Source: PALSA-505 sp963762615 (GTDB lineage Bacteria > Actinomycetota > Actinomycetes > Streptosporangiales > Streptosporangiaceae). From it: a stretch of DNA of 64,000 nt. Below are positions 37,271-46,530 of the stretch, piece after piece. Position 1 is the first letter of the stretch. Each line of letters opens with the position of its first letter. Location of the stretch: assembly GCA_963762615.1 (NCBI GenBank), contig CAVXLG010000015.1:7787-71786 (forward strand). The letters run 5' to 3'. A model generated the notes under the pieces. The model was not told the DNA's origin. It did no database searches and saw only the letters and a list, made by a program, of their open reading frames with translations. A program made the position numbers and the translations under genes.

Positions 37271-38256
37271 TTACCTTGGCCGGCGGCGTGCGGCGGGGTC
37301 GCTGGCGGCGACATGGGCGGCGACGGCCTCGGGCCGGGGCGGGCGTAGCGCTCGAGGGACCGGACGGAGGCGTGCCGGGACCGGGCGAGCAGCATCGGGG
37401 TGCTGGTGCCGTCCTCGGCCTCGTGGGTCAGCAGCGAGTGCCGGAGCTGGTGCAGGGTCCAGCCGTCCGCCACCTCGAGCTCCTCCGGCGTCGCGCCAGG
37501 ATTGGCGAGGGGCCGGGTCGCGAGCTCGAAGGACTCATCGGCACGGCGGTAGGACAGCCTGGCCCGGCCGGTGACGGGGCACAGGTCCCCGCCGGCGACC
37601 GGGCGGGCGGGCCGGCGCAGGGTGAGGAACACCGGGCCCTCGCGGCGGCCGGCCAGCAGCCGGGGCAGCAGAAGGGCGGCGCCGGTCTGCCAGTGCACCC
37701 AGTCGGTGGAGCCGCCCTTGGAGATGACGCGGTCGCGCTTGCTGGGCATGTCGAGGTCGGGGACGTCCAGGCCGAGGACCTCCTCGGCGCGGGCGGCGGT
37801 CTCGTACAGCATCCGCCACAGCGCCTTATCCCGCAGCGGCACGTCCAGCTTCCAGATCGCGGTGACCTGCGCGCGGGTCAGCGCCCGGGTGGTGTCGACC
37901 GGGACCTTCGGCCTGGCCCAGCCCGCGGTCGGGTCGGCGGTCACCCAGCCGGCCTCCGCCCACCAGGCGATGGCCGATCGCAGCGCCGACAGGTGCCGGG
38001 CTCGGGTCGCCGGGGCGAGCGTCCCGAACGCGGCGGCGAACGCGGCCTCCAGCGCGCTGGCGCCGGCCGGGGTGCCGAGCACCGCGACGTCGGCTGCGGA
38101 TCCTGGCGCGTCACCGGCGAGGCGGGCCTCGAGGGCGGCGAGGGTCTGCCGGTACTTCACCGCGGTGCCCTTCGCCCACGCGCCAGGCGCCTCGTGCGCG
38201 ACGACGAAGGCCTCGGCCGCGTGGCCGAACGTCGGCGCCGGGAGCAGACCGATCAT
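37271..38256 (-). pseudogene. tyrosine recombinase (integrase), one frameshift near the C-terminus
   Basis: It starts MIGLLPAPTFGHAAEAFVVA. A SAM-like core-binding domain (GTAVKYRQTLAALEARLAGD, RARHLSALRSAIAWWAEAGW) precedes the catalytic domain. The catalytic residues are Arg in YETAARAEEVLGLDVPDLD, His-x2-Arg in LHQLRHSLLTHEAEDG, His in SRHASVRSLERYARPG, and the nucleophilic Tyr in that same ERYARPG. A one-base shift near 37340 separates the Tyr from the natural tail EAVAAHVAASDPAARRRPR and its TAA at 37271-37273. All catalytic residues lie before the shift, so the enzyme may still work with an altered tail. It probably mobilised the island whose att site is at 35364. Confidence 0.85.
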
Positions 38257-38834
38257 GCCCGGCCTCCATGCCGCAGGAAATGCGTACAGGTCAAGGGTGG
38301 CATGCCCGGGGCCCGCCGCAGGCCACGATCGCCCGCCGCCGGCGGGGCCGGCTGGCTTGCCGCAGGGAATCCGGTATTTTCTGTGGTAGCTGACGACCCT
38401 GCAGACGTCCATTCCTGCGACGTTCCTGGCGCGCTGCGAGGCACGCTGCCCCCGAGCCCGGGGCCTGCCAGCTGCAGGCAACCCCACGCCAGCCACGAGC
38501 CAGCGACGTGCGAGCTTGCGAGCGCAGGCACGCGCCCCTGCGCGCCTGGCCTGGCGTTGTATATACCCCACCCCTGGCCCCTCCCCAGGCGCGACGCGCG
38601 CAGGCAGTGTCGGCGAGCTTCCCACCGGGGTACAGGGATCCGATCGCTGAGACGGAGAAACGGCCCGCGGACCCTCGACTATCCGCCATTCCTGTCCGCA
38701 TCATTTTTGGTTCCGCGATGGGGTCTGTTTTGTCCTTCCGGGCTCAGTCGCGGACCATATGGGCGTACGCGCGATCCGCGTGCCTTCAGGCCGCCCGCGG
38801 GGGATCGCGTACCTCTCGCGGAAGGGGAGGGCTC
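38257..38834. other. No gene recognised
   Basis: 578 bases upstream of the integrase. From about 38755 the sequence begins to match the spacer of the secreted-protein array (compare 41090 and 49196), so the left edge of the array lies here. Confidence 0.45.
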
Positions 38835-38935
38835 ATGCACCTGCCACGGGTCCTGGTGATAGCCCGGGTGGCTACCCTACTGCTGGGCATCGGGGCGCCG
38901 CGACCATCGGTACCTGGCCCCGCCCCGCTGATGCT

Positions 38936-38968
38936 CGAGGGAGCACCAGCGGGGCTGGTGCTCCCTCG
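38936..38968. terminator. perfect 15-bp hairpin, terminator of array gene 1
   Basis: CGAGGGAGCACCAGC, loop GGG, then the exact reverse complement, followed by ATTAA. It lies 30 bases beyond the stop of the minus-strand gene. The same hairpin is repeated at 41264-41296 and 49370-49402. It can work in both directions. Confidence 0.88.
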
Positions 38969-38997
38969 ATTAACTGTCGCTGGATTGCTTACTGCGG

Positions 38998-40119
38998 TTA
39001 CCGGATGCTGCGGACGCCAAGATGCCGGAGCATGCTGCGCGCCCTGGCGCCGGAGAGCCGGAGAGCGCCGTGCCTGCTGGCCGCGGTCCCGACGCTGTCC
39101 TTGAACGCGGACCGCAGGATCTTGGCATCGTTCAGCCCTTGCGCGTCGCAGAGACCGATGGAGAAGCTGCCGCTGAGCGTGAGGCTGTTGACCCCGGACG
39201 CCGCGGGCAGGCCGGTGCCAGCGTCGAGCGCCTCGTCAACCGCGATGTTGGCCGCGCCGCCCGGGCCGCAGCCGGTGACGCCCGGCGCGGTGAAGGTGGT
39301 GTCGGTCGCGTCAGCCGCCGTGATCGCGAGAACTCCGGTGTTCGGGTGCTTGACCGGGTTCGGGTCGTTTTCCGATATGAGCTGACCGCCGGGGGCAATG
39401 GAGAGCTGCGGGTTGATCACGACCGGGTTGTTGGCCGAACCGATGGTGCAGTTGTTGCCGAGCAGCGGGTTCTCCAGCTTGAAGTCGAGCCGCTGCGTCC
39501 AGTTGAAGAGCCCGAAGTTCGTGAGCTGCCCCACGTTCTGGGCCAGCGCGTAAACGTCCTGGTACTTCCCGCCGAAGTTCTCCGCCTGCGTGCAGAGGTT
39601 CTTGACGACCGGGTCGGTGGTGGTGGAACAGCCCAGCACCGTGGTCAGGGACCCCGGAATCAGGTCCGGCTTGGTGGATACCATCGCGCCCAGGCCCGCG
39701 GGCGGCGGCAGGACACCGCCGGCATACTGCTGGATCCCGCCGGTGTTGTCACCGCCGAGCGAGGCGTTCGGCGGCGACCAGAAGCCGAACTGCACGTTCA
39801 CCGGCCGCACCACCGGCGTGGTGATGGTGCCGATCGTGATCGAGCCGCTTTCGACCTGTCCGGTGACGCACGCGACGACCTCAAAGGCCGTAGTGGCGGA
39901 CTCCTCCATGATGGGGTTGAGCAGCGGGCAGTTGGTGAACGGCTTGTAGATACCACCCGGCGGCGGGTAGCCCGGGCCGATCGCGCCGGGGCCCGCGTGC
40001 GAGGCCGGGTGCGTGGCCAGCGCCATCGCCGGCACCCCGACGGCGATCAGCGCTACCGCGCTGGCCGACGTCGCAGTCACCAGCAGTGCCCTATGGCTTC
40101 GCCATCTGAACGTTTTCAT
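38998..40119 (-). CDS. secreted protein, array family, copy 1
   Basis: The protein has 373 residues from MKTFRWRSHRALLVTATSAS. An AAGGAG site favours this ATG over one at 40125. The signal peptide has a basic n-region, a hydrophobic core and a cleavage region near AMALA-THP. Mature-part landmarks are GYPPPGGIYKPFTNCPLLNP, SGSITIGTITTPVVRPVNVQ, GGVLPPPAGLGAMVSTKPDL, NCTIGSANNPVVINPQL and GCGPGGAANIAVDEALDAGT-GLPAASGVNSLTL, with six or more cysteines. The function of the family is unknown; repeated G/P/N-rich beta-type sequence suggests an extracellular beta-sandwich. It has its own promoter, long leader and terminator. Confidence 0.88.
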   Translation of the reverse strand: MKTFRWRSHRALLVTATSASAVALIAVGVPAMALATHPASHAGPGAIGPGYPPPGGIYKPFTNCPLLNPIMEESATTAFEVVACVTGQVESGSITIGTITTPVVRPVNVQFGFWSPPNASLGGDNTGGIQQYAGGVLPPPAGLGAMVSTKPDLIPGSLTTVLGCSTTTDPVVKNLCTQAENFGGKYQDVYALAQNVGQLTNFGLFNWTQRLDFKLENPLLGNNCTIGSANNPVVINPQLSIAPGGQLISENDPNPVKHPNTGVLAITAADATDTTFTAPGVTGCGPGGAANIAVDEALDAGTGLPAASGVNSLTLSGSFSIGLCDAQGLNDAKILRSAFKDSVGTAASRHGALRLSGARARSMLRHLGVRSIR

Positions 40120-40485
40120 CGACATTTCTCCTTATGTCTGATGTCACCGAATGTCTCTTGTCACCGATCCGCGTCAAATAGAGCCTGCCAGCAGGACATC
40201 ACGCGAAGGCCACTTCACATGGTCTATTCGCGCCTATCCGTGGATCAGGCTCGTCCGTGGATGTTCATCCTGACGAACGGTGTGGTCCTGACGCAGGCCG
40301 CAGCGTATCTGCCCAGGCCGCAGTGATACGGCCTGGCCTTGCACCAAGATCAACTTTGGCTCAGTGGCTCCAGGGCATGCCATAGGAGGCCGCCTATACG
40401 GTCATCTGGCCGACCCTTACCGTGCACGATTCGCCGTCGGGTTACTGGCAAGTAAAATTAGAGCACTGATGTGTGCAAATGTCAA
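40120..40485 (-). promoter_or_regulatory. promoter and conserved leader of array gene 1
   Basis: The -35 TTGACA is at 40480-40485 and the -10 TCTAAT at 40457-40462, both on the minus strand and separated by exactly 17 bases. CCAGTAA follows eight bases after the -10. About 330 bases of leader to the start codon are strongly conserved in the other units, including GGCGAATCGTGCACGGTAAG, ATGACCGTA and CCAAAGTTGATC. An 8-bp stem CCAGGCCG/CGGCCTGG (40313-40336) also lies in the leader. Confidence 0.8.
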
Positions 40486-41161
40486 GATTCAACTGCCATT
40501 CCGGCCCCCGAAAGCAGCCGCTTTGCCAGCAAATGACAATCTGGCATTTGTATTTTGTGAGCAGGAGGCGGGCGAGCACGGCCGCCGTCACTTGGTTCTA
40601 CTGGCGAGGCGTTCGCGGCTGCGGGCGGTCCGAGCCGCACGGCGCCGGTCATGTTCCTATTCGTCAGATGGGACACTCCCCAGGCGCGCTGTGAGCACAC
40701 GCTGGCAGCTAGCCAGGGAGGGACAAGCACCAGGGACAGGACAGCGCCAGCCTCGAGGCCCATGCGTGCGTGCCTGCGAGCTCACAAGGTGCGCGCGCCA
40801 GCCTGCCAGGCCCAGCCTCATCTTGTATAAGTACCACCCCGGACCACCCCACGCGCGAGCATGGGCAGCTGCACGCGCCGGCCGCGGCCAGGTCGATGCT
40901 GACTGATCGCCGGGACGGGCAAACGGGGTCTGGACCCTCGACTACCTCTCACGTTTACGACACCCGTTTTCACCCTTAGGCCCGCCGTCTGCGGTCGCGT
41001 TCTCATGATCGTTGCCCCGTCGGCACGGGCTGGTCCCTCATGGGTAACCCGGGCAGGGCCTGTACTTCCGGGCTCAGTGGCGCACCATTTGGGCGTACGC
41101 GCGATCCGCGTGCCTTCGGGCTCGCGGGAGATCGCATACCTCCCGTGAAAGGGGAACGCTC

Positions 41162-41317
41162 ATGCACCTGCCACGTGTCCTGGTGATAGCCGGGGCGACT
41201 GCCTTACTGCTGGGCGTCGGCGGCGCCGCGGCCGTCGGTACCTGGCCTTGCCCCGCTGATGTTCGAGGGAGCACCAGCGGGGCTGGTGCTCCCTCGATTA
41301 CTGCGGTTGTTGGTTAG
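41162..41317 (+). CDS. possible 51-residue secreted peptide
   Basis: ATG with AGGGGAA upstream. MHLPRVLVIAGATALLLGVG followed by GAAAVGTWPCPADVRG looks like a signal peptide with a cleavage site near AAA-VG. The stop is one base before the stop of the convergent secreted-protein gene, and the terminator hairpin lies inside the ORF. An identical copy is at 49268. In the first unit (38835) the frame is broken. It may be a real peptide or a relic. Confidence 0.35.
   Translation: MHLPRVLVIAGATALLLGVGGAAAVGTWPCPADVRGSTSGAGAPSITAVVG
41264..41296. terminator. 15-bp hairpin, terminator of array gene 2
   Basis: Same stem as at 38936 (CGAGGGAGCACCAGC, loop GGG), followed by ATTA. It lies about 20 bases beyond the stop codon of the minus-strand gene. 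Confidence 0.88.
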
Positions 41318-42427
41318 TTAGCGGATACCGAGATGCCGGAGCACACTGCGCAGCTCGGCGCCGGAGATCCGGCGGACGCCTGCCCGGGGCCCAGCGGGGG
41401 TCCCGACGCTGTCCTTGAACGCCGACGTCAGGGTCCTGGCCCCGGTCATCGGTGGCGGCGGGGTGGAGGCAGCGACATAGAAGTTGCCGTTGAGCGTGAG
41501 GCTGTTGACCCCAGACGCTGCGGGCAGGCCGGCCCCGGTGTCAAGCGCCTCGTCGACCGGGATGTTGGCCTGGCCGCCCGGGCCGCAGCCGGTGACGCCG
41601 GGCGCGGTGAAGATGGTGTCGGTGGCGGTCGCCCCGGGGAGGGCAATGACCCCGGTGTCCGGGTGCTTGACCGGGTTCGGGTCGTAGGTGATTGTGGCGC
41701 CGCCGGGCCCGGCTTCGAGTTGCGGGTTGAGCACGACCGGGTTGTTGTCCGACCCGATGTAGCAGTTGTTGCCGAGCAGCGGGTTGATCAGCTGGAACTT
41801 GACCCGCTGGGTCCAGCTGAAGAGGTTGAAGTTCGTAAGCTGGCCGGCGGACTGGGCCAGCGCGTAGACGTCGAGGTATTTCCCGCCGAAGTTCTCCGCC
41901 TTCACGCAGAGGTTCTGGACGACCGGGTCGGTGGTGGTGGAGCAGCCCAGTATCGTGGTCAGGCTCCCCGGGATCAGGTCCGGCTTGGTCTTCAGCATCG
42001 CTGACAGGCCCGCGGGTGGCGGCAGGATCCCGCCGGCGTACTGCGCTTGCCCGCCCGGATTGTCGCCGCCGTTCGTGGCATTCGGCGGATCCCAGAAACC
42101 GAACTGCACGTTCACCGGCCGCACGACCGGCGTGGTGATGTTACCGATCGTGATCGAGCCGCTGGAGGCTGCCCCGACAACGCACGCAGCGGTTTGCTCT
42201 ACCGACTCCAGCATGATGGGGTTCAGTATCGGGCAGTCGGTGAACGGCTTGTAGATGCCGCCCGGCGGCGCGTAGCCCGGCCCGATCTGGCTGGGGCCCG
42301 CGTGCGAGCTGGGATGGGTGGCCAGCGCCGCTGCGGGCACTCCGACGGCGATCAGCGCTACCGCGGCGGCTGACGTCGCAGTCCCCAGCAGTACCCGATG
42401 GCGGCTCTGCCATGTGGACCATTTCAT
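41318..42427 (-). CDS. secreted protein, array family, copy 2
   Basis: The protein has 369 residues starting MKWSTWQSRHRVLLGTATSA (AGGAAGG upstream). It has the same signal peptide type and the same body: GYAPPGGIYKPFTDCPILNP, SGSITIGNITTPVVRPVNVQ, GGILPPPAGLSAMLKTKPDL, NCYIGSDNNPVVLNPQL, GCGPGGQANIPVDEALDTGA. It differs from copy 1 throughout, notably near the C-terminus (YVAASTPPPPMTGARTLTSA), so it is an older duplicate, although its 3' end and spacer are identical to those of copy 3. Secreted; function unknown. Confidence 0.88.
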   Translation of the reverse strand: MKWSTWQSRHRVLLGTATSAAAVALIAVGVPAAALATHPSSHAGPSQIGPGYAPPGGIYKPFTDCPILNPIMLESVEQTAACVVGAASSGSITIGNITTPVVRPVNVQFGFWDPPNATNGGDNPGGQAQYAGGILPPPAGLSAMLKTKPDLIPGSLTTILGCSTTTDPVVQNLCVKAENFGGKYLDVYALAQSAGQLTNFNLFSWTQRVKFQLINPLLGNNCYIGSDNNPVVLNPQLEAGPGGATITYDPNPVKHPDTGVIALPGATATDTIFTAPGVTGCGPGGQANIPVDEALDTGAGLPAASGVNSLTLNGNFYVAASTPPPPMTGARTLTSAFKDSVGTPAGPRAGVRRISGAELRSVLRHLGIR

Positions 42428-42777
42428 TGGAATTCCTTCCTGTTGTTCTCAGGCCTTCGCGCGCATCCTCTGTGCGGATCGGTGACAGCGAGGCACAGAG
42501 CATGCGCGCGAAGGCCATTTCGCATGGTCAATCCGGAGATAGGTCCTAACCTGCGTATTCGGCTTTGACGAACGGTTTGGTCCCGACGCAGGCCACGACG
42601 TTTCCGCCGGTCACAGCGGCACGACCTGGTCCTCGCTTCGAGATCAACTTTGGTTAAGCGGCTCAGGGCGTGACAAATTAAGCCGCGGTACGGTCATAGG
42701 TCAGGCCCTTACCCTGCGCGATTCGCCTTCGAGTTACCGACAAGTAAAATTAGAACCCTCTTGTCCCCCGGTGTCAA
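42428..42777 (-). promoter_or_regulatory. promoter and conserved leader of array gene 2
   Basis: TTGACA at 42772-42777 and TCTAAT at 42749-42754 with a 17-base spacer whose sequence is unrelated to that of the other copies. The leader keeps GGCGAATCGCGCAGGGTAAG, ATGACCGTA and CCAAAGTTGATC. The stem corresponding to the one at 40313 has changed to GGTC/GACC (42609-42626), a compensatory pair compared with GGCC/GGCC. Confidence 0.8.
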
Positions 42778-42853
42778 GATTTAAACGGCCATCCTTTCTC
42801 GGTTCGGTCAGCAGCCGGGCCCGCGGGCGGGCGCCCGGCCATTTATCAGCAGA

Positions 42854-43032
42854 TGACAATCTGGCATTTGTATTTTGTGAGCAGGAGGCGGGCGAGCACG
42901 GCCGCCGTCACTTGGTTCTACTGGCGAGGCGTTCGCGGCTGCGGGCGGTCCGAGCCGCACGGCGCCGGTCATGTTCCTATTCGTCAGATGGGACACTCCC
43001 CAGGCGCGCTGTGAGCACACGCTGGCAGCTAG
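42854..43032. repeat. spacer duplication ending at an insertion site
   Basis: This segment is essentially identical to the spacer ending at 40710 in the previous unit, including TTTTGTGAGCAGGAGGCGGG. It ends at CTAG (43029-43032), where the IS701-type element begins. The continuation of the spacer resumes at the second CTAG (48815-48818). Confidence 0.85.
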
Positions 43033-43600
43033 TAGGGCAGCCGGTGCGTCCAGAGATCATGGAGGTGGTTGTCCAGCGATCATGACCTGATCAGAAGCTC
43101 GTCGTCGCCTGCCGGTGAAAGTCCGGTCCGGGTAATCGCCAGGGAGCCCGGTAGCAGGCTGGCGGTCTGGCCTGGAAACGGGCCGGGCTGGAGCCCAGCG
43201 TCGAAAGCCCTTGTGGGGGAGCAACTGAACGGTCCGTAGCGGAAGCGAAGCCTGCCGCGTCGTTAGACACCGAAGAGAGTGCCGAGCCGGGCGGCTCACG
43301 GCGAAGGCCATGGAAGCGGTGAAGATCCTGGAATTGCAGCCGCGAGGGACTCTCCGGCGTAAGAGGGCGCGGAACGTTCAGATGGTGGCGGCGGGAACTG
43401 GAGAGGCCCTCCCCGGCCGGAGCGTGCTGCGGGCTGGCGCGGAAGACGTCGTTCTATAACCGGTGCGGAGCCGGGAAGTGGGCGGCGGCCGGGAGGGAGT
43501 CGGAGGCGGCCGTAGTACTGGTCGAGCCGCAGGACAACACAACCTGCGGTGAGGGAAGGGCCGCTGCTTCGTTCACGCGCACGCTGGGAGCTGCTGACTG

Positions 43601-44297
43601 GTGAGTGCCGGTATTTCGGCTAGGTCCACCCTGGCGGCTGTCCGTGGGGACAGAGTCAGAGCCTTGCAGCATGTGCTTTACCGGGCGGCCAAGGCCGACC
43701 CGGCACGACGGTTCCATGCGCTGTTCGACAAGGTCTGCCGCAGGGATGTGCTGGACAGGGCGTGGGAGGATGTGCGCCGCAACCGCGGCGCTGCTGGCAT
43801 TGACCGTGTCAGCCTGGCGGACGCCGAGGAGTACGGGGTGTCCCGGCTGCTCGGTGAGCTGGCCGCGGAACTGAAGGAGGGGCGGTACCGGCCGCTGCGG
43901 CCCGGCGGGTGTTCATCCCCAAGCCGGGTTCTGATGAGCAGAGGCCGCTGTCGATTCCTGCTGTCCGCGACCGGGTCGTGCAGGCTGCCGCGAAGATCGT
44001 GCTCGAGCCGGTCTTCGAGGCGGACTTCGTGCCGTGCAGTTTCGGGTTCCGCCCGGGCCGCTCGGCGCACGATGCCCTGCAGGTACTCATCGATGAGTCC
44101 TGGCGGGGCCGCCGCTGGGTGGTGGAAACCGACATCGCCGACTGCTTTTCGGCGATCCCGCATGACAAGTTGATGCAGGCCATCGAGGAACGCGTCTGCG
44201 ACCGGGCCGTCCTGGCCCTGATCCGCACGCTGCTGCGGGCCGGGGTGATGGAAGGCGGGTCGCTGCGGCGCAGCACGGCTGGTACCCCGCAAGGTGG
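43601..44297 (+). pseudogene. group II intron reverse transcriptase, 5' part
   Basis: From GTG: RFHALFDKVCRRDVLDRAWE, RRNRGAAGIDRVSLADAEEY, ELAAELKEGRYRPLRP. After a one-base shift near 43905 come FIPKPGSDEQRPLSIPAVRD, EPVFEADFVPCSFGFRPGRS and WVVETDIADCFSAIPHDKLM (RT domain 3 with the first catalytic Asp), ending at AGTPQGG. The sequence is cut exactly in the conserved T-P-Q-G-G block by the serine-recombinase element and continues at 46531. Confidence 0.88.
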
Positions 44298-44403
44298 CCC
44301 ATTACGCCCCAACGCAAGTGGCAACTTCTGTTTAGAGGTGACGCTGGGTTACCGGCGCTGAGAGAAGCCGCGGCGTGCGCAGGTGAGTGGAGACAGGTCA
44401 GGT

Positions 44404-44889
44404 AGTAGTTGATGACATGGTTGTGGTGGCCGGGTGGGGGCGTGGAGCATGCAGAGCGGGTCAACGCGGCTGCGGAGCTGGCGGAGGCGGGAGTTCGGTG
44501 GATGAGGCGGCGCGGGAGCTGGACGGGACGGTTGGGTGTTCGGTGCGGCAGGCGCGCCGGTATGTGGAGGTGGCGGACTGGTCGGGAGGGTGGTGGTGCC
44601 GGGGGCCAGGGACGGTGTTCACGGTCAAGCTGCCGGACGGCCTGGCCGGACGGGTGCGCGAGTAGCCCGAGCATCGGAGAGGGCGATCTCGGCGGTGGTG
44701 GCGCGGGCGCTGGAGGAGTTTGGAGCGGGGCCGCAGAGACCGGCCGGGCGGGTGAACGAGAAGATGGTCGAGACGGAGTTCGTGTTCGGCCGTTATGGGG
44801 CCGCGGATTGTCACTGGCCTACGAGATACTGGTGCCGCAGGGAGGGCCCGCAGCAGGGCGGGCGGCCAGGAAGGAAGATGACGCGATGA
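44404..44889 (+). pseudogene. accessory ORFs of the serine-recombinase element
   Basis: Frame pieces EHAERVNAAAELAEAG, SVDEAARELDGTVGCSVRQARRYVEVAD and ARASERAISAVVARALEEFG look like a small DNA-binding protein (HTH followed by an RHH-like tail). It is followed, from a GTG near 44752, by VNEKMVETEFVFGRYGAADL and then AYEILVPQ. Several one-base shifts are needed. These short genes precede the recombinase start and probably belong to the transposition module; their roles are unknown. Confidence 0.5.
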
Positions 44890-46500
44890 CGAGCGCGGCG
44901 ATGTAGCGCGGGTGTCGAGCGCCCGGCAGAAGGAGCAGGAGACGATCGGCTCGCAGACCGCAGGCGCTGCGTGAGCACGCCGCGCAGCTGGGGCTTGAGT
45001 CCGCGAGCAGTGGGTGTTTGAGGATGACGGGCATTCGGGCGCGACGCTGGTGCGCCCGGCGCTGGAGGCGCTGCGTGATCTGGTGGCCAGGGCGGTGGAC
45101 GTGGTGCTGTGCTACTCGCCAGACCGGCTGGCCCGCAAGTACGCCTACCAGGCGCTGCTGATGGAGGAGCTGAACCGGGCGGGCGCATGGGTGGAGTTCG
45201 TCAAGGGCCCGCGGGGGAGAGTCCCGAGGACGAGCTGATGGTCCAGTTCAGGGCATGATCGCAGAATAAGAGAAGGCGCAGCTGGCCGAGCGGAACCGGC
45301 GCGGCAAGGCGTGGCGCGCCAGGCGGGCACGGTGAACGTGCTGGGGGGTGCGCCGTTCGGTTACCGGTACGTGCGCAAGACCGAGCACGCGGCGCCGCTA
45401 TGAGGTTGAGAGAGCACGAGGCGGCGCTGGTGGCCGAGCTGTTCGCGCTACGCCGAGGAGGGCGCGACGATCGCGGACCTGGCCCGCTGGCTGACCAGCG
45501 AGGAGTACCGACCCGCACCGGCAAAGCGCGCTGGGACCGCGGCGGTGATCTGGGGATGCTGCGCAACCGCTTACGACGGGCCGGGCCGTGTTCGGCAAGA
45601 GCGGCGATCATCCGATGATCAGCGGGGGCTGAACGTGTCGCCCGGCTGGCAGGGCGCTCGGTGCGCAAGGCTACTCGGTCAAGGACCGTGCGCCCGTGAG
45701 GAGTGGATGGAGATCCCCGTCCCAGCGCTGGTAGATGAGGAGATGTTTGAGCGCGTAGGCGCCGGCTGACCGACAACAAGAGGTTCGCCGCCCGCGACAG
45801 CAAGATCCCGTCGCTGCTGCAGGGCATGGCCGCGTGCACGGGGTGCGGGTACGCCTACTACCGCGGCCACACCACGACCACCACGGGCAAGAAGATCTAC
45901 TACTACCGGTGCATGGGCAGCGACAACTACCGGTATGAGGGCGGCAGGGTGTGCGACGACAAGCCGGTGCGCGCCGACTACCTCGACAAGGTCGTCTGGG
46001 ATCACATCACGCACCTGATCGCCGACCCGGCGCTGATCCGCGCGGAGATCGACCAACGGCTGGGACAGCCGCACCGGCGACCCGGTCACCGCCAGCGCAA
46101 ACGCCTGGAAAAGCGCTGGCCAAGACCGCCAAGGCGATCACCGCGATGATCGAGGCCTACAGGAGCAGCTGATCACCATCGACGAGCTGCGCGCCAAGAT
46201 GCGCGGTCTGCGCGCCCGCGAGGCCAGCCTGCGCAGCCAGATCGAGGCCGCCGATGCAGGTCGCTGACCGCGAGGTCTACCTCAAGCTCGCCGATGACCT
46301 CGAAGGGCTTCCTGGCGCCAGCTGCACGCCAGCGCCGAGACCGCCGCCACCGCTGAACGATCGCCGCGTGTCGTGCGGCTGCTGGTCAAAGAAATCCTGA
46401 TCGGCCCAGAGCAAGATCGCGATCAGGCACCGGATCCCTGCACGAGCCGGGACACACCAGCACGCATGCGAGCACGGACCGCGACACGAGAGGGTGAGCC
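44886..46500 (+). pseudogene. large serine recombinase, multiply frameshifted
   Basis: It starts MTSAAM-Y-RVSSARQKEQETIGSQ, where the R-V-S-S block should hold the catalytic Ser. The resolvase domain follows: EQWVFEDDGHSGATLVRPAL, VVLCYSPDRLARKYAYQALL, MEELNRAGAWVEFVKGP. The recombinase domain has GGAPFGYRYVRKTEHA and GMLRNPAYDGRAVFG-like pieces. The zinc ribbon is MAACTGCGYAYYRGHTTTTT with YYRCMGSDNYRYEGGRVCDD. Finally comes a coiled-coil-rich C-terminus (ITTIDELRAKMRGLRAREAS-like). At least eight indels occur, so the element can no longer move itself. Confidence 0.85.
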
Positions 46501-46530
46501 ATAGCGCAGGTTGCGCAAGTGCGTTGGGGG

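Larger units (their letters stand above)
40709..41394. repeat. 686-bp duplication, copy A (identical to 48815-49500)
   Basis: By eye the two segments show no difference over 686 bases, at an offset of 8106. The repeat covers non-coding spacer, the small ORF, the terminator and the last about 75 coding bases of the adjacent secreted-protein gene. The coding sequences beyond the repeat have diverged far more, which indicates recent recombination or gene conversion of the spacer. Confidence 0.95.
44298..46530 (+). mobile_element. serine-recombinase element inserted in the reverse transcriptase gene
   Basis: The host reading frame CAA-GGT-GG is interrupted after GG and resumes as C-GTG-TTG (G-G-V-L). 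The element is 2233 bp. Its ends share a short inverted block (CCCCAACGCA at 44307-44316 and TGCGTTGGGG near 46520). Cargo is two short ORFs and a large serine recombinase, all frameshifted. A central GG dinucleotide would fit strand exchange by a serine recombinase. Confidence 0.82.

Noticed and set aside
36763..38625. A single 620-aa integrase
   Set aside because: Homology ends with the catalytic Tyr near 37355 and, after one corrected base, a natural stop at 37271. The rest is mis-framed reading into the E1-like gene, and the first 123 codons look non-coding.
40120..40460. The array leader as a known riboswitch (cobalamin or cyclic di-AMP type)
   Set aside because: GCCACTG recalls the cobalamin riboswitch, but the other invariant parts of that class are missing. 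The cyclic di-AMP consensus is not present either.
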